Positions 1-8,231 of a DNA stretch of 64,000 bases are shown one piece after another. Both the position numbers and the translations under genes were made by a program. Source of the DNA: Acidisoma silvae (lineage in GTDB: Bacteria > Pseudomonadota > Alphaproteobacteria > Acetobacterales > Acetobacteraceae); contig NZ_JAESVB010000001.1 of the NCBI RefSeq assembly GCF_020618775.1, forward strand, positions 310,001-374,000, written 5' to 3'. The stretch's first letter is position 1, and every line of letters begins with the position of its first letter. The notes below the pieces were generated by a model. That model was not told where the DNA came from and searched no databases. It saw nothing but the letters and a program-made list of their open reading frames with translations.

Positions 1-453
1 GCGTCCAGCGCTGTCATCGTGGCCTTCAATGTCCGTGCGACCAGCCAGGCGCGCGAACTGGCCCAGCGCGAAGGCGTCGATATCCGCTACTACAGCATCA
101 TCTATGATGTGGCGGACGACGTCGAAAAGCTGGTTCGTGGCCGGATGGCACCGAAGGTGCGCGAAAACTTCCTGGGCTATGCCGAGATCCGCAAGGTTTT
201 CGACATCACCAAGTCGGGCAAGGTCGCAGGCTGTATGGTCACCGAAGGTGTGGTCCGTCGTGGCGCCGGCGTTCGCCTGCTGCGCGACAATGTGGTCATC
301 CACGAGGGCGAGCTGTCCCAGCTCAAGCGCTTCAAGGACGATGTGAAGGAAGTGGCCCGCAGCTATGAATGCGGTCTGTCCTTCGCGGGCTTCCAGGACC
401 TGCGCGAAGGCGACATGGTGGAATGCTATGAGCGGGAACTGGTGCCGGCGTGA
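1..453 (+). CDS. infB: Translation initiation factor IF-2, C-terminal part (5' end outside window)
   Basis: This is the C-terminal part of IF-2, the GTPase that brings initiator fMet-tRNA to the small ribosomal subunit and promotes subunit joining. The frame is open from base 1. It reads VAFNVRA, then a stretch with IF-2 signatures such as [12 protein letters not shown] and [14 protein letters not shown], which belong to the last beta-barrel domain that recognises fMet. The GTPase domain lies outside the window. The stop TGA (451-453) overlaps the GTG start of rbfA, so the two genes are probably translationally coupled, in the usual infB-rbfA order. Confidence 0.97.
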   Translation, partial: ASSAVIVAFNVRATSQARELAQREGVDIRYYSIIYDVADDVEKLVRGRMAPKVRENFLGYAEIRKVFDITKSGKVAGCMVTEGVVRRGAGVRLLRDNVVIHEGELSQLKRFKDDVKEVARSYECGLSFAGFQDLREGDMVECYERELVPA

Positions 454-860
454 AGGCAGCATCCCGTTCCTCGGCTGCTCCGTCTCAACGGCAGCTTCGC
501 GTTGCTGAAGAAGTCCGCCATCTTCTGGCGGACATCTTCGCCCGCGATACCATTCGGGATCATGAGCTGACCGGCATCGTCATTACCGTGACGGAAGTCC
601 GTATCAGCCCCGATCTGCGCAAGGCGACCGCCTATGTCACCCGCCTGGGGCGCAGCGACGTCGATAAGCTGCTGCCCGCGCTTAAGCGGGTAGCGCCCTT
701 CCTGCGCGGCCAGCTGGCCAAGTCTCTGCGTCTTCGCGTGGCGCCAGAGATTTCCTTCATGGCCGATACCTCGATCGACTATGCGATGGAGGTGAATACC
801 CTGCTGCATCGGCCGGAAGTGGTGCGGGACTTGGACCGTGAGGCCGATACAGCCGGCTAA
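450..860 (+). CDS. rbfA: Ribosome-binding factor A
   Basis: RbfA is a small KH-fold protein that binds the immature 30S subunit and helps mature the 5' end of 16S rRNA, notably in the cold. The 136-residue product has the family pattern: an N-terminal helix ([16 protein letters not shown]), the strand [22 protein letters not shown] and the C-terminal [20 protein letters not shown]. Length is typical. The start is GTG at 450, overlapping the infB stop by four bases (GTGA). In many proteobacteria truB and rpsO follow; here a strong terminator follows directly, so the operon ends at rbfA. Confidence 0.96.
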   Translation: MKAASRSSAAPSQRQLRVAEEVRHLLADIFARDTIRDHELTGIVITVTEVRISPDLRKATAYVTRLGRSDVDKLLPALKRVAPFLRGQLAKSLRLRVAPEISFMADTSIDYAMEVNTLLHRPEVVRDLDREADTAG

Positions 861-891
861 ACCGTCCTTCTATTCCTATCGAAATCTGCCG

Positions 892-926
892 AAAGGCCGC
901 CCGTGCAATCCGCCGGGCGGCCTTTT
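892..926 (+). terminator. Rho-independent terminator after infB-rbfA
   Basis: A near-perfect hairpin has arms AAAGGCCGCCCG (892-903) and CGGGCGGCCTTTT (914-926), a 10-base loop and a following T-rich stretch. It lies 32 bases after the rbfA stop and is the clearest intrinsic terminator in this part of the window. Confidence 0.85.
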
Positions 927-1301
927 CGTTTTGTCCCGCGCGCGGACGCCCGCGACGGGCCAAGCGCCACCTGTTCTGGAGACGATGCGGGCTTGCGAAC
1001 GCCCTCTGCTCGGCGCCTGGAGGCATCTGGGCGCCGTCATGCCTGGAGTCCTGATGGCGCAAGCCTGGGCCGGCTATGCGCCGTCAGCGCCGATTCCGGT
1101 CAATGCGATCAGACAATAAGGGGCTTGGGCAAAGAGATTTGTATTGGCATCGTACTCTGCCCAGGCATCGTCATTTTGGTAGACAGATCAATAATCTGAT
1201 TAATTAAAAACAACGACGCCATTATTGCTGATGATGGAAATGAGATTTTGATAGCGAAAATATGCGAGGGAAGCCTCAAGCTTCTTCGATCGTGATATGG
1301 G
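927..1301. other. Gene-free stretch after rbfA
   Basis: About 375 bases without a convincing gene. The first 150 are GC-rich. The part from about 1130 to 1290 is clearly AT-rich, including a run around 1195-1215 rich in A and T. Short open frames here on both strands have no family resemblance and no good ribosome binding site. It lies between the rbfA terminator and the 3' end of the convergent SDR gene, so it could be a remnant of lost sequence at the edge of the inserted SDR/HisD-like/MarR block. Confidence 0.5.
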
Positions 1302-2072
1302 CTAGAGCGCCGCGAGCGTTCCGCCATCAACATAGAGTACCTGCCCCGTGATATAGGCGGCGGCATCGGAACAGAGAAAGACCGCGGTCCCCATCAAATC
1401 CTCCATGCGACCGAAGCGGCCGAGCGGAATTTTGCCGCGCATGCGTTCTTGCCAGTTGGCGTCGGCGTAAAAGGGCGCAGTCATCGCCGTCTGGAAATAC
1501 CCGGGTCCGATACCGTTGACGCGGATACCCATTGGTCCCCATTCTGCCGCGAGAGCGCGAGTCATGCCTTGCAGGCCGCTTTTGGATGCACCGTATGGAA
1601 CCGCCCCCGGAATGCCGACTTCCGAGGTGAGAGAACAAAGATTGAGAATACTGCCACCGTGCGTTTCACCATTTTCAGTGATCATCCGGCGGGCGGCCGC
1701 CTGGGCGCAAAAGAAACTGCCCCTGAGATTGGTCTGCAAAATCCTATCCCAAAGTATTAGATCTACATCCAGGGATTCGCGAACTTCCTCGATTCCGGCG
1801 TTGTTGACGAGAATGTTAAGTCGCGGAGACAGTTTTTCGAAACAGGTTTTGATGCTTTCGTTGTCGCATACATCCAGGGTGACGGATTGCGACCGGCCGC
1901 CGACCGCGGCGATCAGGGATTCCGTCTCATCAAGCTTGCTCCTGTCACGCGCAGCGACAATGACATCGGCGCCAGCCTGGGCAAGGGCTATGGCAATCGC
2001 CTGGCCGATGCCGCGTGCCGCGCCTGTCACCAGGGCCGTTTGGTTATCAAGTGAGAAGCTGGGGCATTTCAT
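1302..2072 (-). CDS. SDR family oxidoreductase (gluconate 5-dehydrogenase / FabG-like)
   Basis: Classical short-chain dehydrogenase/reductase of 256 residues, a cytosolic NAD(P)-dependent oxidoreductase. The sequence shows the cofactor motif TGAARGIG (16-23), NNAG (90-93), catalytic Ser147, Tyr160 and Lys164 (YGASK), and the C-terminal ITGQVLYVDGG. The nearest named types by eye are gluconate 5-dehydrogenase and 2-deoxygluconate 3-dehydrogenase, but the substrate cannot be read from the sequence. It is transcribed divergently from a HisD-like dehydrogenase that is followed by a MarR regulator. The three may form one catabolic module oxidising a hydroxylated substrate. By eye the block is less GC-rich than its neighbours. 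Confidence 0.85.
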   Translation of the reverse strand: MKCPSFSLDNQTALVTGAARGIGQAIAIALAQAGADVIVAARDRSKLDETESLIAAVGGRSQSVTLDVCDNESIKTCFEKLSPRLNILVNNAGIEEVRESLDVDLILWDRILQTNLRGSFFCAQAAARRMITENGETHGGSILNLCSLTSEVGIPGAVPYGASKSGLQGMTRALAAEWGPMGIRVNGIGPGYFQTAMTAPFYADANWQERMRGKIPLGRFGRMEDLMGTAVFLCSDAAAYITGQVLYVDGGTLAAL

Positions 2073-2259
2073 GGCAGCTTGCCTCGGTTGTTTGAGCAGG
2101 GACGTGGAAACGCAACGCGGTTAAAAAGCGCTAAGGCGGAAAACTTGCCGTGCTTTCATGTCTAGGATTAGGCATTAATGCGATATGGGCGAGTGGACAG
2201 AATCTGAGGGATAAGCGCAGCCCCAGGGTTGCATTGTTCGGTTTAATAGTGAGGTTGGT
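2073..2259. promoter_or_regulatory. Divergent promoter region of the SDR and HisD-like genes, with a candidate operator
   Basis: This 187-base divergent intergenic region contains a perfect 10-base palindrome, GCATTAATGC, at 2172-2181. Short AT-rich palindromes of this kind are typical MarR-family targets, and a MarR gene sits at the end of the rightward unit. The link is inference; no promoter hexamers could be assigned with confidence. Confidence 0.35.
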
Positions 2260-3582
2260 TTGACATCGGAACCGGTTAATTTCCACGATATCTCCGATCG
2301 CGATTCTATACCGGCGGAGCTTTTGGCACGCACGGAAGCCGATCTGACGCGCTTTCTTGATGGCGCCGCGCATATTATCGAAGCTGTGCGCACCGAGGGT
2401 GACGCCGCGCTGCGCCGTTTTGCGCGGGAATTCGACAAAGTTGAGGGAGACCTCGCATCTCTGCGCGCGACGGATGCGGATATTGAGGATGCCTTCAACA
2501 AAGTTCCGCAGCCCGTCGTTCGTGCAATCGAAGTTGCGATTGATGCCGTCAGGCGATTCCATGAAGCGCAGCGCCCCGAGGAAATGTGGCTGAAGGAAAT
2601 GCATCCCGGCGCCTGGGCGGGGGATCGATTTCTGCCGATCGAATCGGTTGCCTGCTATGTGCCGCGCGGCAAAGGCTCTTTTCCGAGCGTGACGGTTATG
2701 ACCGCAGTACCTGCTGTGGTCGCCGGCGTTGCGCGCCCGATCATCATCACGCCGCCCGGTCCCGATGGAGAGGTGGACGCCGGAACGCTGGTCGCGGCCA
2801 AGCTCGCCGGCATCCGGGAGATCTATAAGTGCGGCGGCGCGCAGGGGGTGGCGGCGGTCGCCTTCGGCACGGAGACGGTGCCGCGCTGTAACAAGATCGT
2901 GGGTCCGGGCAGTCCTTGGGTTGTGGCCGCAAAGCGGTTGCTCTCGACGCGGATCGATCCCGGCGTTCCGGCTGGGCCGAGCGAGTCCATCATTCTGACG
3001 GATGACAGCGTCAGCGGTGCCTTGGCAGCCCTTGATCTGATCATTGAATCCGAACACGGCCCCGATTCCTCAGCCTGGTTGGTGACGTCCAGCGCGCGCG
3101 TCGCACAGGAAGCGATTGCGGCCCTGCCCGGTCATTGGGCGGATATGGAGCCGGGGCGCGTTGCTTTCTCCCGCGCGGTGCTGACCGGTCCACGTGGCGG
3201 CGTCGTCCTGACGCGCGATCTGGACCAGGCGATTGATTTCGTTAACGCCTATGCGCCCGAGCACCTGGAGATTCTGACAGAACAACCAATGTCTATTCTC
3301 GGACGTATCAGAAACGCGGGCGAGGTACTCTTGGGTTCTTATACGCCGGTTACCCTTGGAAATTATCTCCTGGGGCCAAATGCGGTGTTGCCGACGGGTG
3401 GGGCGGCGCGCACGGCGTCGCCACTTTCGGTCTTCGACTATATGAAACGATCTTCTGTTGGTTATGTAACGAAATCCGGCTATGATGTACTCGCTCAACA
3501 CGCAAAGGCTTTGGCCGAGTATGAAGGCTTCTCGGGACACGCACTTGCTGTGTCAGCTAAGCGCAAAGATCTACTGTCTTAG
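2260..3582 (+). CDS. HisD-like dehydrogenase (histidinol dehydrogenase family paralogue)
   Basis: A 440-residue member of the histidinol dehydrogenase family, which performs NAD-dependent, usually zinc-assisted, oxidation of an alcohol. Family signatures are YVPRGKGSFPSVTVM (133-147), CGGAQGVAAVAFGTE (191-205), KIVGPGSPWV and GPSES (239-243). His335 (APEHLE), His266 and His427 are kept. Relative to E. coli HisD two zinc ligands differ: Gln259 is replaced by Glu263 (IIESEHGP) and Asp360 by Asn368 (LGNYLLGPNAVLP), and the NH of NHVLPT is NA. This suggests a catabolic paralogue (the family includes sulfopropanediol dehydrogenases) rather than biosynthetic HisD. The start is TTG at 2260 after GAGG; no ATG fits. 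SDR and MarR neighbours support a catabolic role. Confidence 0.8.
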   Translation: MTSEPVNFHDISDRDSIPAELLARTEADLTRFLDGAAHIIEAVRTEGDAALRRFAREFDKVEGDLASLRATDADIEDAFNKVPQPVVRAIEVAIDAVRRFHEAQRPEEMWLKEMHPGAWAGDRFLPIESVACYVPRGKGSFPSVTVMTAVPAVVAGVARPIIITPPGPDGEVDAGTLVAAKLAGIREIYKCGGAQGVAAVAFGTETVPRCNKIVGPGSPWVVAAKRLLSTRIDPGVPAGPSESIILTDDSVSGALAALDLIIESEHGPDSSAWLVTSSARVAQEAIAALPGHWADMEPGRVAFSRAVLTGPRGGVVLTRDLDQAIDFVNAYAPEHLEILTEQPMSILGRIRNAGEVLLGSYTPVTLGNYLLGPNAVLPTGGAARTASPLSVFDYMKRSSVGYVTKSGYDVLAQHAKALAEYEGFSGHALAVSAKRKDLLS

Positions 3583-3697
3583 ATTAGGTCTAACGGATGA
3601 GATGGCTTTCGCCCTAGCGGCAGGTTGGGAGTCATGCGGTTTAATATCTCTCGGACGGTTTTCCGGGAGAGCAGTGCAAAATGAGGGGGAATAGCTC

Positions 3698-4264
3698 ATG
3701 GTTGATCGCCAAACGACTAAAACGAAGCGGGCGGAAACGTCTCGCACGACAGAATCGACTGCTGCGGCCAAGGCTTCTGCGGGGCCGGTGATCGCGGCTG
3801 ACCGTTATGTGCCGGGTCTGGTGCGTGCAGTTGCCAACAAGCTTGAGGGCGGCGCATCGCGCTTCTATCGAAAGCACTACACCATTGGGCTATCGGAATG
3901 GCATATTCTGGTGGCGCTCGCTGCGGATCCTTGGATCACGTCGCCGATTCTCTGCAAGAATGCGGGCCTTGATAAGGCAGCGGTCAGCCGCAGCCTCGCG
4001 CGCATGGAAGAGCAGGGCCTTGTCCTGTCGCGCGACACCAGCGGCCGCTCGCGGGCGACCGCGCTGACGGCGAAGGGGCGCCGCTTGCATGACCGCATCG
4101 CCCAGGCGGCGATAGCGCGCGAGGAACAGCTGCTGGCGGAGTTTTCGCCCAAGCAGGTGGATATGCTGATCAGCCTGCTGACGTCGTTGTCCAAGGCTGC
4201 CGCAGGGCTGACGGACGCGGCACCGAAAGGCACGCGCCGTACGAAGGCTGCCGCCAGCGAGTAA
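3698..4264 (+). CDS. MarR family transcriptional regulator
   Basis: A 188-residue winged-helix regulator. A 35-residue basic, Ser/Thr/Ala-rich N-terminal tail precedes the MarR core: LSEWHILVALAA, the recognition helix in LDKAAVSRSLARMEEQGLV, and the wing RDTSGRSRATALTAKGRRL. The tail is longer than in most family members and a second basic tail follows the dimerisation helix. The start ATG at 3698 has a strong ribosome binding site AGGGGGA seven bases upstream. It lies 115 bases after the HisD-like gene and probably controls that gene and the divergent SDR. Confidence 0.88.
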   Translation: MVDRQTTKTKRAETSRTTESTAAAKASAGPVIAADRYVPGLVRAVANKLEGGASRFYRKHYTIGLSEWHILVALAADPWITSPILCKNAGLDKAAVSRSLARMEEQGLVLSRDTSGRSRATALTAKGRRLHDRIAQAAIAREEQLLAEFSPKQVDMLISLLTSLSKAAAGLTDAAPKGTRRTKAAASE

Positions 4265-4325
4265 TCGCTTCGGCAGACTAAGGTCTACTCAACCTGCCAG
4301 CCTTTAAAGAACCAGCCTTCAAAGA

Positions 4326-4356
4326 AAACGCCCGGCCTGTTTGGCCGGGCGTTTGT
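4326..4356. terminator. Bidirectional terminator between marR-like gene and yqgE
   Basis: A perfect 12-bp stem is formed by AAACGCCCGGCC (4326-4337) and GGCCGGGCGTTT (4343-4354) around the loop TGTTT. It lies between convergent genes. Read on either strand the hairpin is followed by T-rich sequence, so it can serve both. Confidence 0.85.
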
Positions 4357-4388
4357 TGTGGTGGGCGATGGTTCGGCCGTTTGGGCTG

Positions 4389-5036
4389 TCAGGCGTGACC
4401 GGCCGTGGGCGACAGCAGCAGGGGATCGATATGCAGCTTGCCCATGGCGCGCCGCCAGCGGGATGCATTATCGGCGTCGAAGATCAGGCCCTCATCGGCC
4501 GCGACCGATAGCCAGGCATTGTCGCCGAGTTCAGCCTCCAGCTGACCAGGGCCCCAGCCGGCATAGCCGAGCGCCAGCAGTCCCTGTCGCGGACCGTCGC
4601 CCTCGGCGATGGCCTTCAGCACGTCAAGGCTTGTGGTCAGCCCATAGCCGCCGTCGACGGCCAGGCTGTTCTCCGCCATCCAGTCGGCGGTATGCAGCAC
4701 GAAGCCGCGGACATTCTCGACCGGACCACCAGCACAGAGCCGAATTTCGCGCGCCGGGGGATTGGGCTGAATATCCAACTGCTTCATCAAACCGCTGAAA
4801 TTCGGCTTTTCGACCGAGCGGTTGAGGATCAGGCCCATGGCCCCGTCCTCGCCATGCGCACAGACAAGGATGACCGTTTGATTGAAATTTGGGTCGGCCA
4901 GGCTCGGCATGGCGATCAAAATCTGGCCAGCCAGACGGTCGGCTGCCCGATGCGCCAGATCAGCGGGGACTTGGCTGTTATCGGCCAGGCCGGTGGCGGG
5001 CCCGGTCGCGGCTTTCGATGGGGGGCGTCTGCTCAT
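4389..5036 (-). CDS. yqgE: YqgE/AlgH family protein
   Basis: A 215-residue member of the YqgE/AlgH (DUF179) family, whose biochemical role is not settled. Signatures are LAGQILIAMPSLADPNFNQTV, GLILNRSV, CAGGPVEN and GYAGWGPGQLEAEL. The core starts near residue 35 and is preceded by a variable Ala/Pro-rich tail. The ATG at 5036 is taken as the start; an internal start would lose only part of the tail. It is divergent from a peroxiredoxin across 120 bases, which must hold both promoters. Confidence 0.9.
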   Translation of the reverse strand: MSRRPPSKAATGPATGLADNSQVPADLAHRAADRLAGQILIAMPSLADPNFNQTVILVCAHGEDGAMGLILNRSVEKPNFSGLMKQLDIQPNPPAREIRLCAGGPVENVRGFVLHTADWMAENSLAVDGGYGLTTSLDVLKAIAEGDGPRQGLLALGYAGWGPGQLEAELGDNAWLSVAADEGLIFDADNASRWRRAMGKLHIDPLLLSPTAGHA

Positions 5037-5156
5037 GCAGCAGTATTTGGCCTTTCGGCCCGCCTACGCAAGCGGGCGGGGCAATTGCCGCGCAGGTGAC
5101 AGGCCAGCCTGCCAGGACTAGAGCTGTCGTCTCCTCTTCCATAAAGGACGCCACGC

Positions 5157-5636
5157 ATGATCAAAGTCGGTGACACCATCCCGGACGTCACGGTCACGGC
5201 TGCCACGGCCGGCGGCCCCGAGCAGACCACGACCAATGCGATTTTCGCTGGCAAGACGGTTGTGCTCTTCGCGGTGCCGGGCGCCTTCACGCCGACCTGC
5301 AGCGCGCGCCATCTGCCGGGCTTCGTCGAAAATGCCCAGGCCTTCTTCGACAAGGGCGTCGACACCATCGCCTGCATCGCCGTGAACGATGCCTTCGTGA
5401 TGGGGGCCTGGGGCAAGGACCAGGGCGTCGAAGGCAAGGTTGTCATGCTGGCCGACGGCTCGGGCGACTTCGCGAAGGCCGTGGGCCTGGAGCTGGATCT
5501 GGTCGCACGCGGCATGGGCGTGCGCTCGCAGCGCTATGCGCTGATCGCCAAGAACGGGGTTGTGACCCATCTTGGCGTCGAAGAAGGCGGTGCCTTCGAG
5601 GCGAGCAAGGCCGAGACGGTCCTGGCGGCGCTCTGA
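5157..5636 (+). CDS. Peroxiredoxin, Prx5 type
   Basis: A thiol peroxidase of the Prx5 subfamily, reducing hydrogen peroxide and organic hydroperoxides in the cytosol. The active-site motif PGAFTPTCS places the peroxidatic cysteine at Cys48. A second cysteine is Cys73 (TIACIAV). The C-terminal resolving cysteine of human PRDX5 is absent, so resolution probably uses glutathione/glutaredoxin or another partner. The 159-residue length is normal. The start ATG at 5157 follows a weak AGGA-type site. It is a single-gene unit convergent with gapR. Confidence 0.94.
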   Translation: MIKVGDTIPDVTVTAATAGGPEQTTTNAIFAGKTVVLFAVPGAFTPTCSARHLPGFVENAQAFFDKGVDTIACIAVNDAFVMGAWGKDQGVEGKVVMLADGSGDFAKAVGLELDLVARGMGVRSQRYALIAKNGVVTHLGVEEGGAFEASKAETVLAAL

Positions 5637-5651
5637 GCGGCAGAAAGGTAA

Positions 5652-5673
5652 GGCCAGGGCAGCCGCCCTGGCC
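5652..5673. terminator. Hairpin between convergent peroxiredoxin and gapR
   Basis: A perfect 9-bp stem GGCCAGGGC (5652-5660) / GCCCTGGCC (5665-5673) with loop AGCC sits in the 43 bases between the two stops. The outer bases AAGGT and ACCTT (5645-5649, 5677-5681) extend it. There is no long T run, so termination is likely but not certain. Confidence 0.55.
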
Positions 5674-5679
5674 GAGACC

Positions 5680-5952
5680 TTACATGCCCAGCGCGCGGCG
5701 ATAGACGTCCAGCAGGGTCTCCTGCTCCTCGACCTCGGCCGGCTCCTGCTTGCGGATGCGGATCAGCTGGCGCAGCACGGCCACATCGAAGCCGGCGGAC
5801 TTCGCCTCGGCGTAGATGTCCTTGATATCGCTGGCGAGAGCCTTGCGTTCCTCTTCCAGCCGCTCGATCCGCTCGATGATGCTGCGCAGGCGGTCGGCCG
5901 CGATATTGCCCTGGGAAGCGGCGTCGGTGGTTTCAGTGGCATCGAACGCCAT
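5680..5952 (-). CDS. gapR: GapR family nucleoid-associated DNA-binding protein (DUF2312)
   Basis: A 90-residue alphaproteobacterial protein of the DUF2312/GapR family. In Caulobacter GapR binds overtwisted DNA ahead of replication and transcription and stimulates type II topoisomerases. The sequence has the helical core LRSIIERIERLEEERKALASDIKDIYAEAK (with hallmarks at residues 22-51), AGFDVAVLRQLIRIRKQ and a C-terminal LDVYRRALG helix. Length matches the family. The ATG at 5952 follows an AAGGAG-like site. It is monocistronic by position. Confidence 0.92.
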   Translation of the reverse strand: MAFDATETTDAASQGNIAADRLRSIIERIERLEEERKALASDIKDIYAEAKSAGFDVAVLRQLIRIRKQEPAEVEEQETLLDVYRRALGM

Positions 5953-6161
5953 GGGCGAACTCCTTGGAATGCAGATAGTCTAATCCGGGCGGGCGACGTA
6001 ACCCGTCGAGCGGCCCGGGGTCAATCAGGGTAACGGATCACGATTGTCTGGCATCCGCCATGCGGGCGGCGGCCATTATGCCATAACGGCGGCGCGGCGG
6101 CAGGCCGGGCTTGACTGGTCATCGTTAATCCGATCAAAGCGCTTGCTCGCGTTTGAACATG

Positions 6162-6467
6162 TCACGCGGACGGTTTCTTGAGCTCGGCGGCGGCGAAGGC
6201 AGCCTTCTGCGCATCCGTGGCCGGCGTCTGATACTTCTCCTGCCATTCCTTATAAGGCATGCCGTAGATATGCTCGCGCGCGGTGGCATCCGTCAGCGGC
6301 AGGCCGCGCGCCTCCGCCGCTTCCCGATACCAGCGCGACAGGCAATTGCGGCAAAAGCCGGCAAGCGTCATCAGGTCGATATTCTGCACATCCGTGCGGG
6401 TCTGAAGATGCTCGATCAGGCTGCGGAAGGCGGCGGCCTCCAGCGAAATACGGGTATTGTCGTCCAC
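6162..6467 (-). CDS. DUF1244 family protein
   Basis: A small cytosolic protein of unknown function common in alphaproteobacteria. The 101-residue product contains the family hallmark RTDVQNIDLMTLAGFCRNC followed by LSRWYREAAEARGL and YGMPYKEWQEKYQ. The two close cysteines (FCRNC) could bind metal. The start chosen is GTG at 6467 because a perfect AGGAGG lies seven bases upstream (6475-6480, minus strand); a longer frame would run into the ETF-QO gene. It lies 23 bases after ETF-QO and is probably cotranscribed with it. Confidence 0.88.
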   Translation of the reverse strand: MDDNTRISLEAAAFRSLIEHLQTRTDVQNIDLMTLAGFCRNCLSRWYREAAEARGLPLTDATAREHIYGMPYKEWQEKYQTPATDAQKAAFAAAELKKPSA

Positions 6468-6490
6468 AGCCTCGCCTCCTGACAAAACGG

Positions 6491-8110
6491 TCACATGCCG
6501 CCGGGGTAATTGGGGCCGCCGGCGCCTTCCGGCACGGCCCAGTCGATATTCTGCGTCGGATCCTTGATGTCGCAGGTTTTGCAATGCACGCAGTTTTGCG
6601 CATTGATTTGCAGATGCGGCCGGCCTTCGGCGATGCCGACGGCTTCATAGACCCCGGCCGGGCAGTAGCGGCTTTCCGGGCTCTGATACTTCTCCCAATT
6701 CTCGGTCAGCCATTTCGAGGCATCGCGCAGGCGCAGATGCACCGGCTGGTCTTCCTCGTGGTTGGTATTGCTCATGAAGACCGAGGACAGGCGGTCGAAG
6801 GTCAGCACACCATCCGGCTTGGGATAGGCGATACGGCGATCTTCGGAGGCCGGTTGCAGCACTTCGTTGTCGCTATGGGTGTGATGCAGGGTCCAGGGCG
6901 CCTTGCCACGGAACAGCATGGTATCGACGGCGGAATAGAGGAAGCCACCGAAATTGCCGAACTTCGCAAAGGACGGGCGGATATTGCGCACGGCGGACAG
7001 TTCCGTATGCAGCCAGCTCGCTTTCAGCTTGTCGGTGAAGGTTGCGGGTTCGGCCTTGGACGCCGCCCGCGCTTCCGCCACCGCTTCCGCCGCCATCATG
7101 CCGGATTTCATGGCGGCATGGGTGCCCTTGATCTTGGGCACATTGAGGAAGCCGGCGGCGTCGCCCAGCAGCGCGCCGCCGGGGAAGGTGAGGCGCGGAA
7201 TCGACTGCAATCCGCCTTCGCTGAGCGCGCGCGCGCCATAGGCGATGCGGCGCCCACCCTCGAAATGCTTCGCCACATGCGGATGCGCCTTCAGGCGCTG
7301 CATTTCCTCGAAAGGGGAGATCCAGGTGTTTTTGTAGTCCAACCCGATGACGAAGCCGTAAGAGACGAGATTGTCGCCCAGATGGTACAGCCAGGAGCCG
7401 CCATAGGTCTCGTTATCCATCGGCCAGCCGAAGGTATGTTCAATCAACCCCTTCTGATGCTTGGCATTCGGGATTTCCCAGAGCTCCTTGATGCCGAGGC
7501 CGTAGGTCTGCGGGTCGACACCGTCGCGCAGGCTGAAGCGGGCCATGAGCTGCTTCGTCAGGCTGCCGCGGCATCCTTCCGCGAAGAGCGTGTAGGGCGC
7601 GCGCAATTCCATGCCGGGCTGATGATTGGGACCGGCGTCGCCGGTTTTGCCGATGCCCATGTCGCCGGTCGCGATGCCGACGATGCGGCCGTTCTCTTCC
7701 AGAATCTCGGCCGCTGCGAAGCCGGGATAGATTTCGACGCCCAGCGCTTCCGCCTGCGCGCCAAGCCAGCGCACGACGTCGCCGAGAGAGACGATGTAAT
7801 TGCCATGGTTATGCATCTGCGGCGGCGTCGGCAGACGGAAGGCCTTCGTCTCGGTCAGGAAGTAAAAGCGGTCGTCCTTCGCTTCCGTCTGCAATGGGCT
7901 GTCCAGCTCGCGCCAGTTCGGCAGCAGTTCTTCCAGGGCGCGCGGCTCAATGACCGCGCCCGACAGGATATGGGCGCCGACCTCACTGCCTTTTTCCACG
8001 ACGCAGACCGAGGCATCGGGTTCCAGCTGCTTCAGGCGGATGGCCGCCGCAAGCCCTGCCGGCCCAGCGCCGACGATCACCGTGTCGAATTCCATCGATT
8101 CGCGCTGCAT
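6491..8110 (-). CDS. Electron transfer flavoprotein-ubiquinone oxidoreductase
   Basis: Membrane-associated flavoprotein that passes electrons from reduced ETF (from acyl-CoA and amino acid dehydrogenases) to ubiquinone. It shows the N-terminal FAD motif VIVGAGPAGLAAAIRL, the ubiquinone/FAD region LLGDAAGFLNVPKIKGTH, and a C-terminal 4Fe-4S ligand set YCPAGVYE and NCVHCKTCDIKDP. The start chosen is ATG at 8110 (MQRESMEFD), which matches how the family begins, giving 539 residues. The open frame extends to an ATG at 8203, but those 31 residues have no family match. ETF subunits are not in the window. Confidence 0.95.
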   Translation of the reverse strand: MQRESMEFDTVIVGAGPAGLAAAIRLKQLEPDASVCVVEKGSEVGAHILSGAVIEPRALEELLPNWRELDSPLQTEAKDDRFYFLTETKAFRLPTPPQMHNHGNYIVSLGDVVRWLGAQAEALGVEIYPGFAAAEILEENGRIVGIATGDMGIGKTGDAGPNHQPGMELRAPYTLFAEGCRGSLTKQLMARFSLRDGVDPQTYGLGIKELWEIPNAKHQKGLIEHTFGWPMDNETYGGSWLYHLGDNLVSYGFVIGLDYKNTWISPFEEMQRLKAHPHVAKHFEGGRRIAYGARALSEGGLQSIPRLTFPGGALLGDAAGFLNVPKIKGTHAAMKSGMMAAEAVAEARAASKAEPATFTDKLKASWLHTELSAVRNIRPSFAKFGNFGGFLYSAVDTMLFRGKAPWTLHHTHSDNEVLQPASEDRRIAYPKPDGVLTFDRLSSVFMSNTNHEEDQPVHLRLRDASKWLTENWEKYQSPESRYCPAGVYEAVGIAEGRPHLQINAQNCVHCKTCDIKDPTQNIDWAVPEGAGGPNYPGGM

Positions 8111-8231
8111 AGCCTGTCCGACCCCGTCCAATCCGCCGTAATTTACCCTGAATGCAGAGAGTGATGCCCTCTCACCCTCATGCTGCGCAAGCGGGGCCGT
8201 CATGACTTGATCAGGTTAGTCGGCCAGCCGG

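Noticed and set aside
838-1199. Overlapping short frames after rbfA
   Set aside because: They run through the terminator, have no ribosome binding site and no family resemblance.
6584-8164. Long plus-strand open frame of 526 codons
   Set aside because: It is exactly antisense to the ETF-ubiquinone oxidoreductase gene, has no family signature, and its His/Gly/Arg-rich composition is typical of reverse-frame reading in GC-rich DNA.
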